Below, in pieces: positions 9,396-17,445 of a stretch of 64,000 bases of DNA. Position numbers and translations under genes: made by a program. This DNA is from Halomonas sp. QHL1 (GTDB taxonomy: Bacteria; Pseudomonadota; Gammaproteobacteria; Pseudomonadales; Halomonadaceae). Location of the stretch: assembly GCF_001882345.1 (NCBI RefSeq), contig NZ_MINL01000001.1, positions 2,627,705 to 2,691,704 on the forward strand, read 5' to 3'. The notes beneath the pieces are model-generated. The model ran no database searches, was not told the DNA's origin, and saw nothing but the letters and a program-made list of their open reading frames with translations. The first letter of the stretch is position 1; each line of letters begins with the position of its first letter.

Positions 9396-10412
9396 ATGCA
9401 GCATTTGGATCGGCAAGTGATCGAGCAAGCGCTTAAGTGGTCTCAGCAAGGGAAAACGATTTGGCTGTGTACCGTGCTCGCCACATTTGGCTCTTCGCCG
9501 CGCGCGCCGGGCTCTTGGATGGTCGTCAGCCAAGAGGGCAAGCGCATCGGTTCGCTTTCGGGTGGCTGTGTAGAGGATGACTTTATAAAGCGTCTCGGTG
9601 AGGGAGAATACGATCGCCCAATAACAGTGACACGCTATGGTGATCCCGACGATACCCAAGGCGCGCATATTGCGCTTCCCTGTGGCGGTGTTTTAGAAGT
9701 GTTAATCGAACGCCTGCGCTCGACAGCTGACACCCAGGAGCACTTGGCCACCCTGCTAGCGACCCTTCATGGCAATCACCGTTTGATGCGTAACGTGAAT
9801 TTATCCACAGGAGAGCACTTCTTCAGTGAGGATGTCACGCTCGGCCCTCGCGTGGTTCGTCTGGATGGTCAACCCTACGATGAGCAAGAACATGATCGGC
9901 AAGATGTTGTTCAAATGCGGATTGCTCCGGCCAGACGGCTCATTATTGCCGGCATTTCGCCCATTTCCGCCCCTTGTGCCGCCTTTGCCACCACTCTGGG
10001 GTTTGAAGTGATCGTCTGCGATCCAGACGAGGCGGCCTGCTCAGATTTTTCAGTGCCAGGGGTGACCGTCAAAGCGTTACTGCCCTCGCTGTACATCGCC
10101 TCCGGCGCTTGCCATAGCGCAACGGCGGTTGTGGCGCTCACTCACGACCCGCGTATTGATGATTTAGCCATGATGGAAGCCGTCCGCACGTCCGCTTTCT
10201 ATATCGGCGTGATGGGTTCAAGGCGCACATCGACTGCCCGAGCTGAGCGGTTGATTCGCTCTGGGGGGTTAACCGAAGAGGAAGTCGGCCGCCTGCATAT
10301 GCCGATTGGCCTAGCACTGGGAAGCAAGACCCCGGCTGAGATCGCCCTCGCTGTTATGGCGGATATCGTGCGGGTGCAGCACGGAAAAACTATCAATGAG
10401 TTATCTCAATGA
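9396..10412 (+). CDS. XdhC/PaoD-type molybdenum cofactor chaperone
   Basis: The 338-residue protein has an N-terminal XdhC/CoxI domain (VLATFGSSPRAPGSWMVV and GSLSGGCVEDDF, about residues 28-66) and a C-terminal Rossmann-like XdhC_C domain starting near RLIIAGISPISAPCAAF, with ALTHDPRIDD and GVMGSRRT further on. XdhC proteins bind the Mo cofactor, promote its sulfuration and insert it into the matching apoenzyme. The position, divergent from the three subunits and directly before a cofactor cytidylyltransferase, indicates a dedicated chaperone analogous to E. coli PaoD. Confidence 0.88.
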   Translation: MQHLDRQVIEQALKWSQQGKTIWLCTVLATFGSSPRAPGSWMVVSQEGKRIGSLSGGCVEDDFIKRLGEGEYDRPITVTRYGDPDDTQGAHIALPCGGVLEVLIERLRSTADTQEHLATLLATLHGNHRLMRNVNLSTGEHFFSEDVTLGPRVVRLDGQPYDEQEHDRQDVVQMRIAPARRLIIAGISPISAPCAAFATTLGFEVIVCDPDEAACSDFSVPGVTVKALLPSLYIASGACHSATAVVALTHDPRIDDLAMMEAVRTSAFYIGVMGSRRTSTARAERLIRSGGLTEEEVGRLHMPIGLALGSKTPAEIALAVMADIVRVQHGKTINELSQ

Positions 10413-10436
10413 GCTATCTCAATGAGCGGTCTCGAT
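10398..10436 (+). repeat. Three tandem 13-bp units at the xdhC-mocA junction
   Basis: Units GAGTTATCTCAAT (10398-10410), GAGCTATCTCAAT (10411-10423) and GAGCGGTCTCGAT (10424-10436) lie head to tail. The first encodes the last residues of the XdhC-like protein, its stop spans the unit 1/2 border, and the mocA ATG begins at the end of unit 3. Because 13 is not a multiple of three, each unit presents an ATGA in a different frame; only the last is in frame with mocA. Confidence 0.8.
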
Positions 10437-11040
10437 GAGCTCTAGCAACGTTGTCGCATTGGTCATGGCCGCCGGTTACTCGCGCCGGTTTGGCGAGCGC
10501 GACAAGCGCTGCGCGTGCCTGGTTGATGGACGAACACTGTTAGCTGCCAGCGTCACCAACGCCGAGCAAGCCTTTCCACTGCTGCGCGTGGCGATCCGCG
10601 AAGAGGACGACGCGGGCCTTTTAGGGCTTGCCGAAGGCACGCCGCTTATTCGCATTTGTCAGGCGCGCCGTGGCCTGGGTTCAAGTCTGGCCGAGGCGGT
10701 AACGGAGCTTGGCAATGATCCTCGCCTCAATAGCGTGGAAGCAGTCGCGATTTTATTGGGCGATATGCCCTACCTTCAGCGAGACACGCTATCCGCGCTA
10801 CCGCAGCTAGCCACTCACGACACCATTGTGAGGCCCTGCTTCAAAGGCCAACCAGGCCATCCGGTTATATTCGGACGTTCACTATGGCCAGCCCTTCAAT
10901 CGTTAAGCGGCGATGCCGGTGCCAAAGACATTATTCGTCGCCACGCGGCGCGCTACCGAGAGTATGCCGTGCAGGACAACGGCACGCTTATCGATATCGA
11001 CACGCCGGAGGAGCACAGCATTACGGCGCCAGCGTCATAA
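10435..11040 (+). CDS. MocA-type molybdenum cofactor cytidylyltransferase
   Basis: A 201-residue nucleotidyltransferase of the MobA/MocA family: the N-terminal nucleotide-binding loop is VMAAGYSRRFGERDKR, followed by LLGDMPYL for metal/NTP binding, GQPGHPVIFG and the C-terminal DIDTPEE. In E. coli, MocA makes the cytosine dinucleotide cofactor used by PaoABC-type enzymes, so the same is inferred here from motif and linkage; MobA-type GTP use is less likely given the neighbours. Translation probably depends on xdhC, whose stop is 22 bases upstream. Its 3' end overlaps the convergent DUF411 gene by 20 bases. Confidence 0.85.
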   Translation: MSSSNVVALVMAAGYSRRFGERDKRCACLVDGRTLLAASVTNAEQAFPLLRVAIREEDDAGLLGLAEGTPLIRICQARRGLGSSLAEAVTELGNDPRLNSVEAVAILLGDMPYLQRDTLSALPQLATHDTIVRPCFKGQPGHPVIFGRSLWPALQSLSGDAGAKDIIRRHAARYREYAVQDNGTLIDIDTPEEHSITAPAS

Positions 11041-11467
11041 ACGGCTCATCTTGCTGATCGGTAAAGCTATAAACCTCGTAGGGTTCTTCCTGCGGCCCAG
11101 GCATGCCCGGCGTACCAATGGGCATACCCGCCAAGCCAATTCCGTCAATATCAGGCTGTTGCTCAAACAGCGCCTGCAGGGCTTCCATCGGAACATGGCC
11201 TTCAATCCAATACTCGCCCATCTCGATGGTATGGCACGACCCCAGGCCATAGGGCACACCCGCTTGATGCTTGATATCACCCAGCTCTACGTCATCAATA
11301 ATCGTTACGTCTACGCCGAGTTCTTCAAGATGGCGCGCATAAGCGTCACAGCAGCCGCACTGAGGATTTTTATACAGTGTGGCCACGTCAGGCAGTGCCG
11401 CATGGGCCGAGGTCGCCCCCAGAACCAGTGCGCCAGATAAAAATAGTGATGTCGTTAAACGGCTCAT
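11021..11467 (-). CDS. DUF411 periplasmic metal-associated protein
   Basis: The 148-residue protein starts with a Sec signal (MSRLTTSLFLSGALVLGATSAHA) and continues as a thioredoxin-like DUF411 domain with YKNPQCGCCDAYARHLEELG and GVPYGLGSCHTIEMGEYWIE. The CGCC pair and the later SCHT cysteine/histidine are the conserved potential metal ligands. DUF411 proteins are repeatedly found with copper or silver resistance genes, and here a copper ATPase is encoded in the same region. The ATG overlaps the stop of the upstream micro-ORF (ATGA), so the two are co-translated. Biochemical function of the family is not settled. Confidence 0.88.
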   Translation of the reverse strand: MSRLTTSLFLSGALVLGATSAHAALPDVATLYKNPQCGCCDAYARHLEELGVDVTIIDDVELGDIKHQAGVPYGLGSCHTIEMGEYWIEGHVPMEALQALFEQQPDIDGIGLAGMPIGTPGMPGPQEEPYEVYSFTDQQDEPFMTLAP

Positions 11468-11613
11468 GCATGGCCTCCTTGATGAGAACGACTAAAAAGG
11501 TATTTCGTAAGCGACGCGATCCCAAGCCCCGTCAGCAATAAAAATGTCAGAGGCATTAACCAGCCTACCCAGCCCAAAGAGCTCATAAAGGCAAAACAGT
11601 CTGCGTTCATCAT
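11464..11613 (-). CDS. Small single-pass membrane protein, 49 residues (short ORF)
   Basis: Reverse-strand ATG at 11611-11613 (second ATG at 11608-11610) opens a 49-codon frame starting MMNADCFAFMSSLGWVGWLM and ending in a His-containing tail SRSHQGGHA. One hydrophobic helix, about residues 11-34, is predicted, with a basic end KYLFSRSH suggesting the C-terminus faces the cytoplasm. A good ribosome site (TAGGAG, seven bases upstream) and an ATGA overlap with the DUF411 start at 11467 argue that it is a real gene. It sits directly behind a MerR-type promoter. Function unknown; it may assist the DUF411 protein at the membrane. Confidence 0.75.
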   Translation of the reverse strand: MMNADCFAFMSSLGWVGWLMPLTFLLLTGLGIASLTKYLFSRSHQGGHA

Positions 11614-11669
11614 GGCGAAACTCCTAAGAGCATTTTAGCAAAATATAAACATGCTTATTACACAGCTAA

Positions 11670-11701
11670 AGCTTACAACCTGTGTGTGACACGGAGGTCA
11701 A
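11670..11701 (-). promoter_or_regulatory. MerR-family-type promoter for the small membrane protein-DUF411 operon
   Basis: Read on the reverse strand: -35 TTGACC (11701-11696), a 20-nt spacer, and -10 TAAGCT (11675-11670). The spacer region holds a 21-bp dyad ACCT-N13-AGGT with inner GTGT/ACAC pairing. An over-long 19-20 nt spacer filled by a dyad is the hallmark of promoters activated by MerR-family metal sensors; the ACCT/AGGT ends and 21-bp size equal those of CueR sites. The regulator gene is not in the window, and the metal is inferred as copper from the genes controlled. Confidence 0.65.
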
Positions 11702-11702
11702 G

Positions 11703-11907
11703 TTCGCCATTATGTTTAACGATGCTTTGTTGACGCAGGTCATTAGAAGACTCTCGGTACAGGCTCATTTCAGGTTGACGCGAATAGTCCCGCAGACACC
11801 GGTGTGGTTGCGGACGTCCGGTTAATGTTCTAAATCATTAAGCACTTTATAACTCGCGCCACCGAAAGCTTGGGATGCTGATGATAAACGTCTTTAGCGC
11901 CACATAT
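11703..11907. other. Central part of the divergent metal-locus gap
   Basis: Between the two MerR-type promoters lie about 205 bases without a convincing open frame, hairpin terminator or RNA gene. The full non-coding gap between the divergent start codons is 368 bp (11614-11981). Confidence 0.5.
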
Positions 11908-11939
11908 TTGACCTAAAGGTGGCACATAGGTTCTAGGTT
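11908..11939 (+). promoter_or_regulatory. MerR-family-type promoter for the Grx-MauE/copA gene set
   Basis: Forward strand: -35 TTGACC (11908-11913), a 20-nt spacer, -10 TAGGTT (11934-11939). The dyad ACCT-N13-AGGT (11911-11931) has the same 21-bp size and the same register to the -35 as the promoter at 11670-11701, and 14 of 21 dyad positions are identical between the two. It lies 42 bases before the ATG at 11982. One regulator probably controls both arms; activation by metal is inferred. Confidence 0.65.
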
Positions 11940-11981
11940 ATTAGGTAAGCAATATGGTGTTAGTAAATAACCAAGAGGCTA

Positions 11982-12740
11982 ATGATGGTATCAACCACAC
12001 ACTCCACCGCTCGCGTTTATCGGATGAAAACTTCAGAGCATATGTGTCCGTTTGGCTTGAAAACTGTCGACCTGCTCGAGCGCAAGGGCTTTAAGGTAGA
12101 CGATAACCTGTTGACTTCGCGAGAAGAGATCGACGCATTTAAAGAACAGGAAAACGTCGACACGACTCCGCAGGTATACCTGGGCGATGTACGTATTGGC
12201 GGCTATGAAGAGCTCCGTAAGCACCTGGGAATGAGCGTTCCTGATCCGAAGGCCACTACCTATCGCCCGGTATTAGCAATTTTCGCCACCGCACTGCTCA
12301 TCGGCTTTGCCATCAGTTGGGCGGCGCAGGGCACGCTATTCACTGCGCGTATGCCGGAGTACGCCGTTGCCACGGCGATGGTGCTCCTGGGTCTGCAAAA
12401 GCTACAGGACGTAGAAAGCTTTAGCACTATGTTTCTTAACTATGACCTGCTCGCCCAGCGCCACGTCCCCTACAGTTACGTTTACCCCTACGCCGAGACG
12501 CTGGCGGGGCTGTTGATGCTGGCGGGCACGCTTATCTGGCTGGCCGCGCCACTGGCGCTATTCGTCGGCACCGTGGGGGCCGTTTCTGTTTTTAAAGCGG
12601 TATACATCGAAAAACGTGAACTTAAGTGCGCCTGTGTCGGCGGCAACAGCAACGTGCCATTAGGCTTTGTATCGCTTACCGAAAACCTTGTGATGATGGG
12701 AATGGGACTGTGGATGCCGCTGCGGATGCTGATTGGATAA
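11982..12740 (+). CDS. Glutaredoxin-MauE membrane fusion protein
   Basis: A 252-residue two-part protein. Residues 11-80 form a glutaredoxin fold with Cys22 in HMCPFGLKTVDLL (a CPFG site, so monothiol), the cis-Pro segment TTPQVYLGDVRIGG, and the usual following helix. Residues about 95-252 contain four hydrophobic segments of the MauE/DoxX-like type and end with a conserved KCACVGGNSNVPLGFVSL loop. MauE-type proteins act in disulfide or cofactor maturation of exported proteins; here the natural reading is thiol/metal handling across the inner membrane. It is first in the forward operon, behind the MerR-type promoter. A second ATG at 11985 is equally possible. Confidence 0.8.
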   Translation: MMVSTTHSTARVYRMKTSEHMCPFGLKTVDLLERKGFKVDDNLLTSREEIDAFKEQENVDTTPQVYLGDVRIGGYEELRKHLGMSVPDPKATTYRPVLAIFATALLIGFAISWAAQGTLFTARMPEYAVATAMVLLGLQKLQDVESFSTMFLNYDLLAQRHVPYSYVYPYAETLAGLLMLAGTLIWLAAPLALFVGTVGAVSVFKAVYIEKRELKCACVGGNSNVPLGFVSLTENLVMMGMGLWMPLRMLIG

Positions 12741-12813
12741 TTATTGCCTGCTTTTTCCGAAGCACTTGAGCAGGTTGCGTTCAAACAAGTCATCCATGCT
12801 AGGAGTAATTTAT

Positions 12814-14151
12814 ATGGCTGAGCAGGATAGAACGCCACAATATCAAGAAAACAGTCTTTCGTTGGTCGGTGCCGTTGCATTAGGCACCGGCGTAATGATT
12901 GGGGCCGGTATATTTGCGCTAACCGGCCAAATGGCCGAAATGACTGGTCGGCTATTTCCTCTGGCTTTTCTAGCTGCTGCCGTCGTTGTCTCTTTCAGCG
13001 CTTACTCTTACGTTAAAATGTCCAATACCTTCCCTTCGGCAGGTGGGATTGGCATGTATTTACAGAAAGCGTATGGCCCAACGCTTCCCACCGCTTTTCA
13101 CGCGCTCCTGATGTATTTTTCCATGGTGATCGCACAGAGTTTTCTGGCGAGAACGTTTGGCTCTTATACGCTTGAATTGTTTGACCTGGGGAACCGTTCA
13201 CTATTTGTGCCCCTACTCGGGGTCGGCTTACTGTTAACAGCCTTCTTGATCAATTTATCCGCCAACCGCTTGATCGAAGGCGTCGCCTCGGTGCTCGGAT
13301 TTATCAAAATAGGCGGCATTATAGTATTTGGTATTGTCGGCGTGTTTATCGCTGACTCTATCGAGATGGGCTCTGGCAACGATGCACCAACACCTACGAT
13401 AACGGGCTTTTTAGGTGCCACGGCGCTCGGCATACTGGCATTTAAAGGCTTCACGACGATTACCAATAGTGGTTCGGAACTTAAAGACCCTAAGCGGAAT
13501 CTTGGCAAAGCTATCACAATTTCGATTGCCCTATGCGTGGTGATCTATGCCCTTGTCGGCTTTGCCGTTGCCAGCAACCTATCTTTGCCTGAAATTATCG
13601 AAACACAGGACTACTCCCTGGCCGCCGCTGCCCGACCCGCACTGGGTGAAGCGGCAGTTGCGTTTACCGTCATTCTCGCCATGCTGGCAACGGCGGGCGG
13701 GATCATTGCCAGCGTCTTCGCCGTTTCACGCATGCTCGCCATGCTGACAGAAATGAAATTGGTTCCTCACCGCCATTTTCATATGCCGGGAAGTGTGCAA
13801 AAGCACACGCTGGTGTACACCATCGTGTTTGGTTTAGTGCTCACCGCTTTTTTTGACCTGAGCCGTATCGCAGCATTAGGCATCATTTTCTACCTGATCA
13901 TGGATATAGCCATTCACTGGGGTGTGTTGCGTCACCTCAAGGACAGTGTGGGAGCGAATCCTGTCATTCCTAGCATTGCCATACTACTGGATGCCGTCGT
14001 GTTAATCGGCTTTGTGTGGGTAAAAGCCATCTCTGATCCGTTAGTGCTCATCGTTGCCAGCGTAGTAATGGCTACTCTTTTACTCGGCGAGTGGCTTTTC
14101 CTATCCAAACGCGACACTTCAAACGATGGCGAGCACTCTCACACTCATTAA
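12814..14151 (+). CDS. APC-family amino acid permease
   Basis: The 445-residue protein has about 12 hydrophobic segments and the APC substrate motif GTGVMIGAGIFALTG in the first helix (near residues 24-38), followed by AGGIGMYLQKAYG and, in the middle, GFTTITNSGSELKDPKRNLG, the typical loop after helix 6. It should be a cytoplasmic-membrane importer or exchanger for amino acids or amines; the substrate cannot be read. ATG 12814 is chosen because TAGGAG stands eight bases before it; the frame upstream to 12733 has no ribosome site. The C-terminus ends in a His-rich tail (GEHSHTH), suggestive of metal contact given the flanking copper genes. Confidence 0.85.
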   Translation: MAEQDRTPQYQENSLSLVGAVALGTGVMIGAGIFALTGQMAEMTGRLFPLAFLAAAVVVSFSAYSYVKMSNTFPSAGGIGMYLQKAYGPTLPTAFHALLMYFSMVIAQSFLARTFGSYTLELFDLGNRSLFVPLLGVGLLLTAFLINLSANRLIEGVASVLGFIKIGGIIVFGIVGVFIADSIEMGSGNDAPTPTITGFLGATALGILAFKGFTTITNSGSELKDPKRNLGKAITISIALCVVIYALVGFAVASNLSLPEIIETQDYSLAAAARPALGEAAVAFTVILAMLATAGGIIASVFAVSRMLAMLTEMKLVPHRHFHMPGSVQKHTLVYTIVFGLVLTAFFDLSRIAALGIIFYLIMDIAIHWGVLRHLKDSVGANPVIPSIAILLDAVVLIGFVWVKAISDPLVLIVASVVMATLLLGEWLFLSKRDTSNDGEHSHTH

Positions 14152-14178
14152 CGTTAATAGCGTTATAGGAGGTACCCA

Positions 14179-14637
14179 ATGGACGTCAGAACCTTTGGTG
14201 AATTGATCGATTGGACCCGCCAGTTACACGAGCATCTTGCAGCTTGCCTCGCTCATTGCGCCGACATACACGAAGAAGAACGCGCTCGCATGTTGCTCAA
14301 TTACTTAGCTGCACAGGAAGCGGAAATGCAGCGCGTTGTGGCGCGCTTTGAACAGACTGCTGACGCGAAAGCATTAAAAACCTACGTTTATGACTATTTG
14401 GAGCATAAACCCATCCGTACACATCGTACCTGCGATGCTCCCTACTCTACGCTGAGTGTTGACGACATTTGCCGAGAGGTTTTTGATTTCCATGAACAAA
14501 CAATAAATCTTTATCGAACCCTCGTCGGCAAAGCGGAAATTCCTGAAGCCAAAGAGCTCTTAGATGCTCTTTTGGATCTTGAAGAGCACGAAGCCATGCG
14601 CCTTGTTCGCCAAACAGGGAGAATGAACGATGTCTGA
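14179..14637 (+). CDS. Helical-bundle, ferritin-like protein (unassigned)
   Basis: I do not recognise a named family for this 152-residue soluble protein. It is almost all helix and rich in acidic and His residues spaced like those of four-helix-bundle metal proteins: E18-H19, E47/E49, H105-E106 and E135-E136-H137-E138, plus cysteines 23, 27, 85 and 98. A ferritin-like or metal-buffer fold is therefore plausible, but no complete di-iron motif pair (ExxH twice) is present. It has a near-perfect ribosome site (AGGAGGT) and overlaps the copA start by eight bases, which makes joint function with the ATPase likely. Confidence 0.65.
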   Translation: MDVRTFGELIDWTRQLHEHLAACLAHCADIHEEERARMLLNYLAAQEAEMQRVVARFEQTADAKALKTYVYDYLEHKPIRTHRTCDAPYSTLSVDDICREVFDFHEQTINLYRTLVGKAEIPEAKELLDALLDLEEHEAMRLVRQTGRMNDV

Positions 14638-16942
14638 AGACCATGCCGAGACAAAGGTGAAAGACCCTGTTTGTGGCATGGACGTTGATCCCCATGCTTC
14701 CCGCCATCGTGCCAACCACGCGGGTAAGACCTGGTACTTCTGCTCAGAAAAGTGTCAGGATAAGTTTGTTGCCAAGCCTGACGCGTATCTTGAGCCAAGC
14801 AAACAGTCACAAGCGTCAGCACCCTCGGGATCTATTTATACTTGCCCGATGCACCCAGAAGTTCGACGAGAAGGCCCAGGCGACTGCCCTATCTGCGGTA
14901 TGGCGTTGGAACCTGAGACCGTCACTGCTGACACCGGCCCTTCAGACGAACTCAAGGACATGACCAGGCGCTTCTGGATCGGCCTAGTACTGACCCTCCC
15001 CGTGTTTGCCCTAGAAATGGGTGGTCATGTGTTTGGCCTTATGCATTTTATTTCCCAGCAAACCTCTAACTGGATTCAACTGCTGCTGGCAACGCCGGTA
15101 GTCGTCTGGGCAGGTTGGCCGTTCTTTGTACGCGGATGGCGCTCACTAGTGCGCCGCAGCCTTAATATGTTCACGCTAATCGCGATAGGTACCGGCACCG
15201 CGTTGATCTACAGTTTGCTGGCCACCCTCACACCGGGCATCTTTCCCGACGCCTTCCGTCAAGCCGATGGCTCGGTGGCCGTTTATTTCGAAGCGGCAGC
15301 AGTGATTGTCGTTTTAGTTTTACTGGGACAAGTATTAGAGCTCCGCGCTCGTGAAAAAACCTCTGGCGCTATTCGCGCGCTACTCGACCTAGCGCCCGCT
15401 ACCGCTCGACGCCTTGATAATCAGGGCAATGAGGAAGATATCTCCCTTGACCAGGTTCAGGTAGGGGATCGTCTCCGGGTGCGCCCTGGCGATAAGGTGC
15501 CATTAGATGGCGAAGTGATGGAAGGTCGTTCCAACGTTGACGAATCCATGGTTACCGGCGAACCACTAGCGGTGAAAAAAGAAGTTGGCGATGGCGTCAT
15601 TGGCGGCAGTATCAATGGCCAAGGATCATTTGTCATGCGCGCTGACAAGGTCGGCCAGGACACCATGCTGTCGCAGATTGTGCAAATGGTCGCCAGCGCC
15701 CAGCGTAGCCGCGCACCCATTCAAGGGCTTGCCGACAAAGTCGCCAGCATTTTTGTACCCGTCGTTATTCTCATTGCCGTTGTGGCTTTCATCGCCTGGT
15801 CAGTATGGGGCCCTACCCCGCCAATGGCATTTGGCCTGATTGCGGCGGTTAGTGTTCTGATCATTGCCTGCCCGTGCGCGCTAGGCCTCGCTACCCCCAT
15901 GTCGATTATGGTGGGTGTAGGGCGCGGTGCCCAGTTAGGCGTATTGATTCGCGATGCCGAAGCACTTGAACGTCTAGAGAAGGTCGACACCGTCGTCGTC
16001 GACAAAACCGGCACGCTTACCGAAGGCAAACCACGAGTGACCGAGTTGATTCTCACTGAGGGCATTGCTGAATCAGAGCTTTTGCGCTTGGCCGCTAGTC
16101 TTGAGCGAGGCAGCGAGCACCCCTTGGCCCATGCGATAGTCGAAAAGGCTAAAGAGGCAGAGTTAAAATTAACAGAAGCGTTGGACTTCGAGGCTCCCAA
16201 CGGCATGGGCGTTATAGGCCAGATAGATGGCAAGCGTATTGCCCTGGGCAACCGGCTATTGATGGAAAGCGAGGGCGTTAACACCCAGTCTCAAGACACA
16301 CATGCCGATCAATTGCGCCGTGACGGTGCTACGGTCATCTTTGCAAGCATCGACGGGAATTTGGCTGGGCTTCTCGCCATTGCCGATCCGGTCAAGGAAA
16401 CTACCGAAGAAGCCATCCGTTCACTCCAGGCTGACGGCATTCGAGTGGTGATGCTGACAGGCGATAATCGTACCTCCGCCGATGCGGTGGCGCGACGGCT
16501 AGGCATCGATGAGGTCGAAGCTGAAGTGCTTCCAGAAGACAAGGGCCGTGTAATCCAGCGGCTCCGCGATGAAGGGCGCATTGTTGTCATGGCCGGGGAC
16601 GGCGTGAACGATGCACCTGCGCTAGCAACAGCGGATGTGGGCATTGCCATGGGAACCGGCACCGATGTGGCAATAGAAAGCGCTGGGGTCACCCTACTGC
16701 GAGGAGATCTTACCGGTATTGCCATGGCGCATAAGCTCTCTAAAGCCACCATGCGCAATATCCGCCAAAATCTCTTTTTTGCCTTTGCTTACAACGCGGC
16801 AGGCATCCCCATTGCCGCAGGGATTTTGTACCCCTTCACAGGTATGCTGTTATCACCGATTATCGCTGCGGCGGCGATGTCACTCTCGTCAGTGAGCGTG
16901 ATTGGCAACGCCTTACGGTTACGTATGACGGCGCTGCGCTAG
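14630..16942 (+). CDS. copA: Copper-translocating P1B-type ATPase with YHS and heavy-metal-binding domains
   Basis: A 770-residue inner-membrane ATPase exporting Cu(I). The N-terminus has no classical CxxC HMA domain; instead a YHS domain ([11 protein letters not shown]...[12 protein letters not shown], about 11-50) and a heavy-metal-binding domain ([20 protein letters not shown], about 64-90). Then come eight membrane helices, the TGEP actuator loop ([10 protein letters not shown]), the metal-gating [10 protein letters not shown] near residue 412, the phosphorylated Asp in DKTGTLTEG near 458, HP in SEHPLAHA, and [18 protein letters not shown] in helix 7 and MSLSSVSV in helix 8 are the Cu(I) subgroup signature. 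It overlaps the preceding gene by eight bases; control is probably through the MerR-type promoter at 11908. Confidence 0.94.
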   Translation: MSEDHAETKVKDPVCGMDVDPHASRHRANHAGKTWYFCSEKCQDKFVAKPDAYLEPSKQSQASAPSGSIYTCPMHPEVRREGPGDCPICGMALEPETVTADTGPSDELKDMTRRFWIGLVLTLPVFALEMGGHVFGLMHFISQQTSNWIQLLLATPVVVWAGWPFFVRGWRSLVRRSLNMFTLIAIGTGTALIYSLLATLTPGIFPDAFRQADGSVAVYFEAAAVIVVLVLLGQVLELRAREKTSGAIRALLDLAPATARRLDNQGNEEDISLDQVQVGDRLRVRPGDKVPLDGEVMEGRSNVDESMVTGEPLAVKKEVGDGVIGGSINGQGSFVMRADKVGQDTMLSQIVQMVASAQRSRAPIQGLADKVASIFVPVVILIAVVAFIAWSVWGPTPPMAFGLIAAVSVLIIACPCALGLATPMSIMVGVGRGAQLGVLIRDAEALERLEKVDTVVVDKTGTLTEGKPRVTELILTEGIAESELLRLAASLERGSEHPLAHAIVEKAKEAELKLTEALDFEAPNGMGVIGQIDGKRIALGNRLLMESEGVNTQSQDTHADQLRRDGATVIFASIDGNLAGLLAIADPVKETTEEAIRSLQADGIRVVMLTGDNRTSADAVARRLGIDEVEAEVLPEDKGRVIQRLRDEGRIVVMAGDGVNDAPALATADVGIAMGTGTDVAIESAGVTLLRGDLTGIAMAHKLSKATMRNIRQNLFFAFAYNAAGIPIAAGILYPFTGMLLSPIIAAAAMSLSSVSVIGNALRLRMTALR

Positions 16943-17308
16943 CAGGGCTACCGCTCCAAGCGCCAACCAACCCGCCATCAACAGTAGCCCGCCAATAGGT
17001 GTGACAATGCCAAGGTTCAGCCCTGCCAGCGCCATCAGGTAAAGCGAGCCTGAAAAGCACGCCATACCTAGCGCCCATAGCGACAGCACCCAGCGTTGTC
17101 CGGCATGCGGCTGCACTTGGCGCCATACCAGCACGATCATGATGGCAAGCGTGTGCCAGGCCTGATAGCGCACGCCGGTTTCAACCGCACTCACCATCGC
17201 TTCTGTGGTGCGCGACGCCAAGCCATGGGCGGCATAGGCGCCTAGCATTACCATCATCGCGCCCGATAGCGCCGCGATACACCACCACACTTTATCTATT
17301 CGTTGCAC
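16919..17308 (-). CDS. DUF423 family membrane protein
   Basis: A 129-residue protein with four hydrophobic helices, of the YgdD/DUF423 family: [10 protein letters not shown] after the first helix and [25 protein letters not shown] in the second half are its conserved stretches. Function of the family is not established. Translation starts at GTG (17308) with AGGAG upstream. Its 3' end overlaps copA tail to tail by 24 bases. Confidence 0.85.
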   Translation of the reverse strand: MQRIDKVWWCIAALSGAMMVMLGAYAAHGLASRTTEAMVSAVETGVRYQAWHTLAIMIVLVWRQVQPHAGQRWVLSLWALGMACFSGSLYLMALAGLNLGIVTPIGGLLLMAGWLALGAVALLAQRRHT

Positions 17309-17445
17309 GCTGCTCTCCTACTCCTATTGGGGTTGGCATCTATCGCGCTGATTGCACCTACGGCTTACCTTGCGCGGTGCGAAACCGCTACAATAGAGAA
17401 TGCCTTAACGAACGAACTACCACGACGAATGAGACGCGCCTATCT

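Noticed and set aside
10398..10436. CRISPR-like array
   Set aside because: Units are contiguous 13-mers without spacers, inside a coding junction.
12733..12813. Extended start for the APC permease
   Set aside because: The added 27 residues lack a ribosome site; TAGGAG precedes ATG 12814.
17377..17445. Extended start for thiS
   Set aside because: It would add a Thr-rich stretch absent from ThiS and has no ribosome site.
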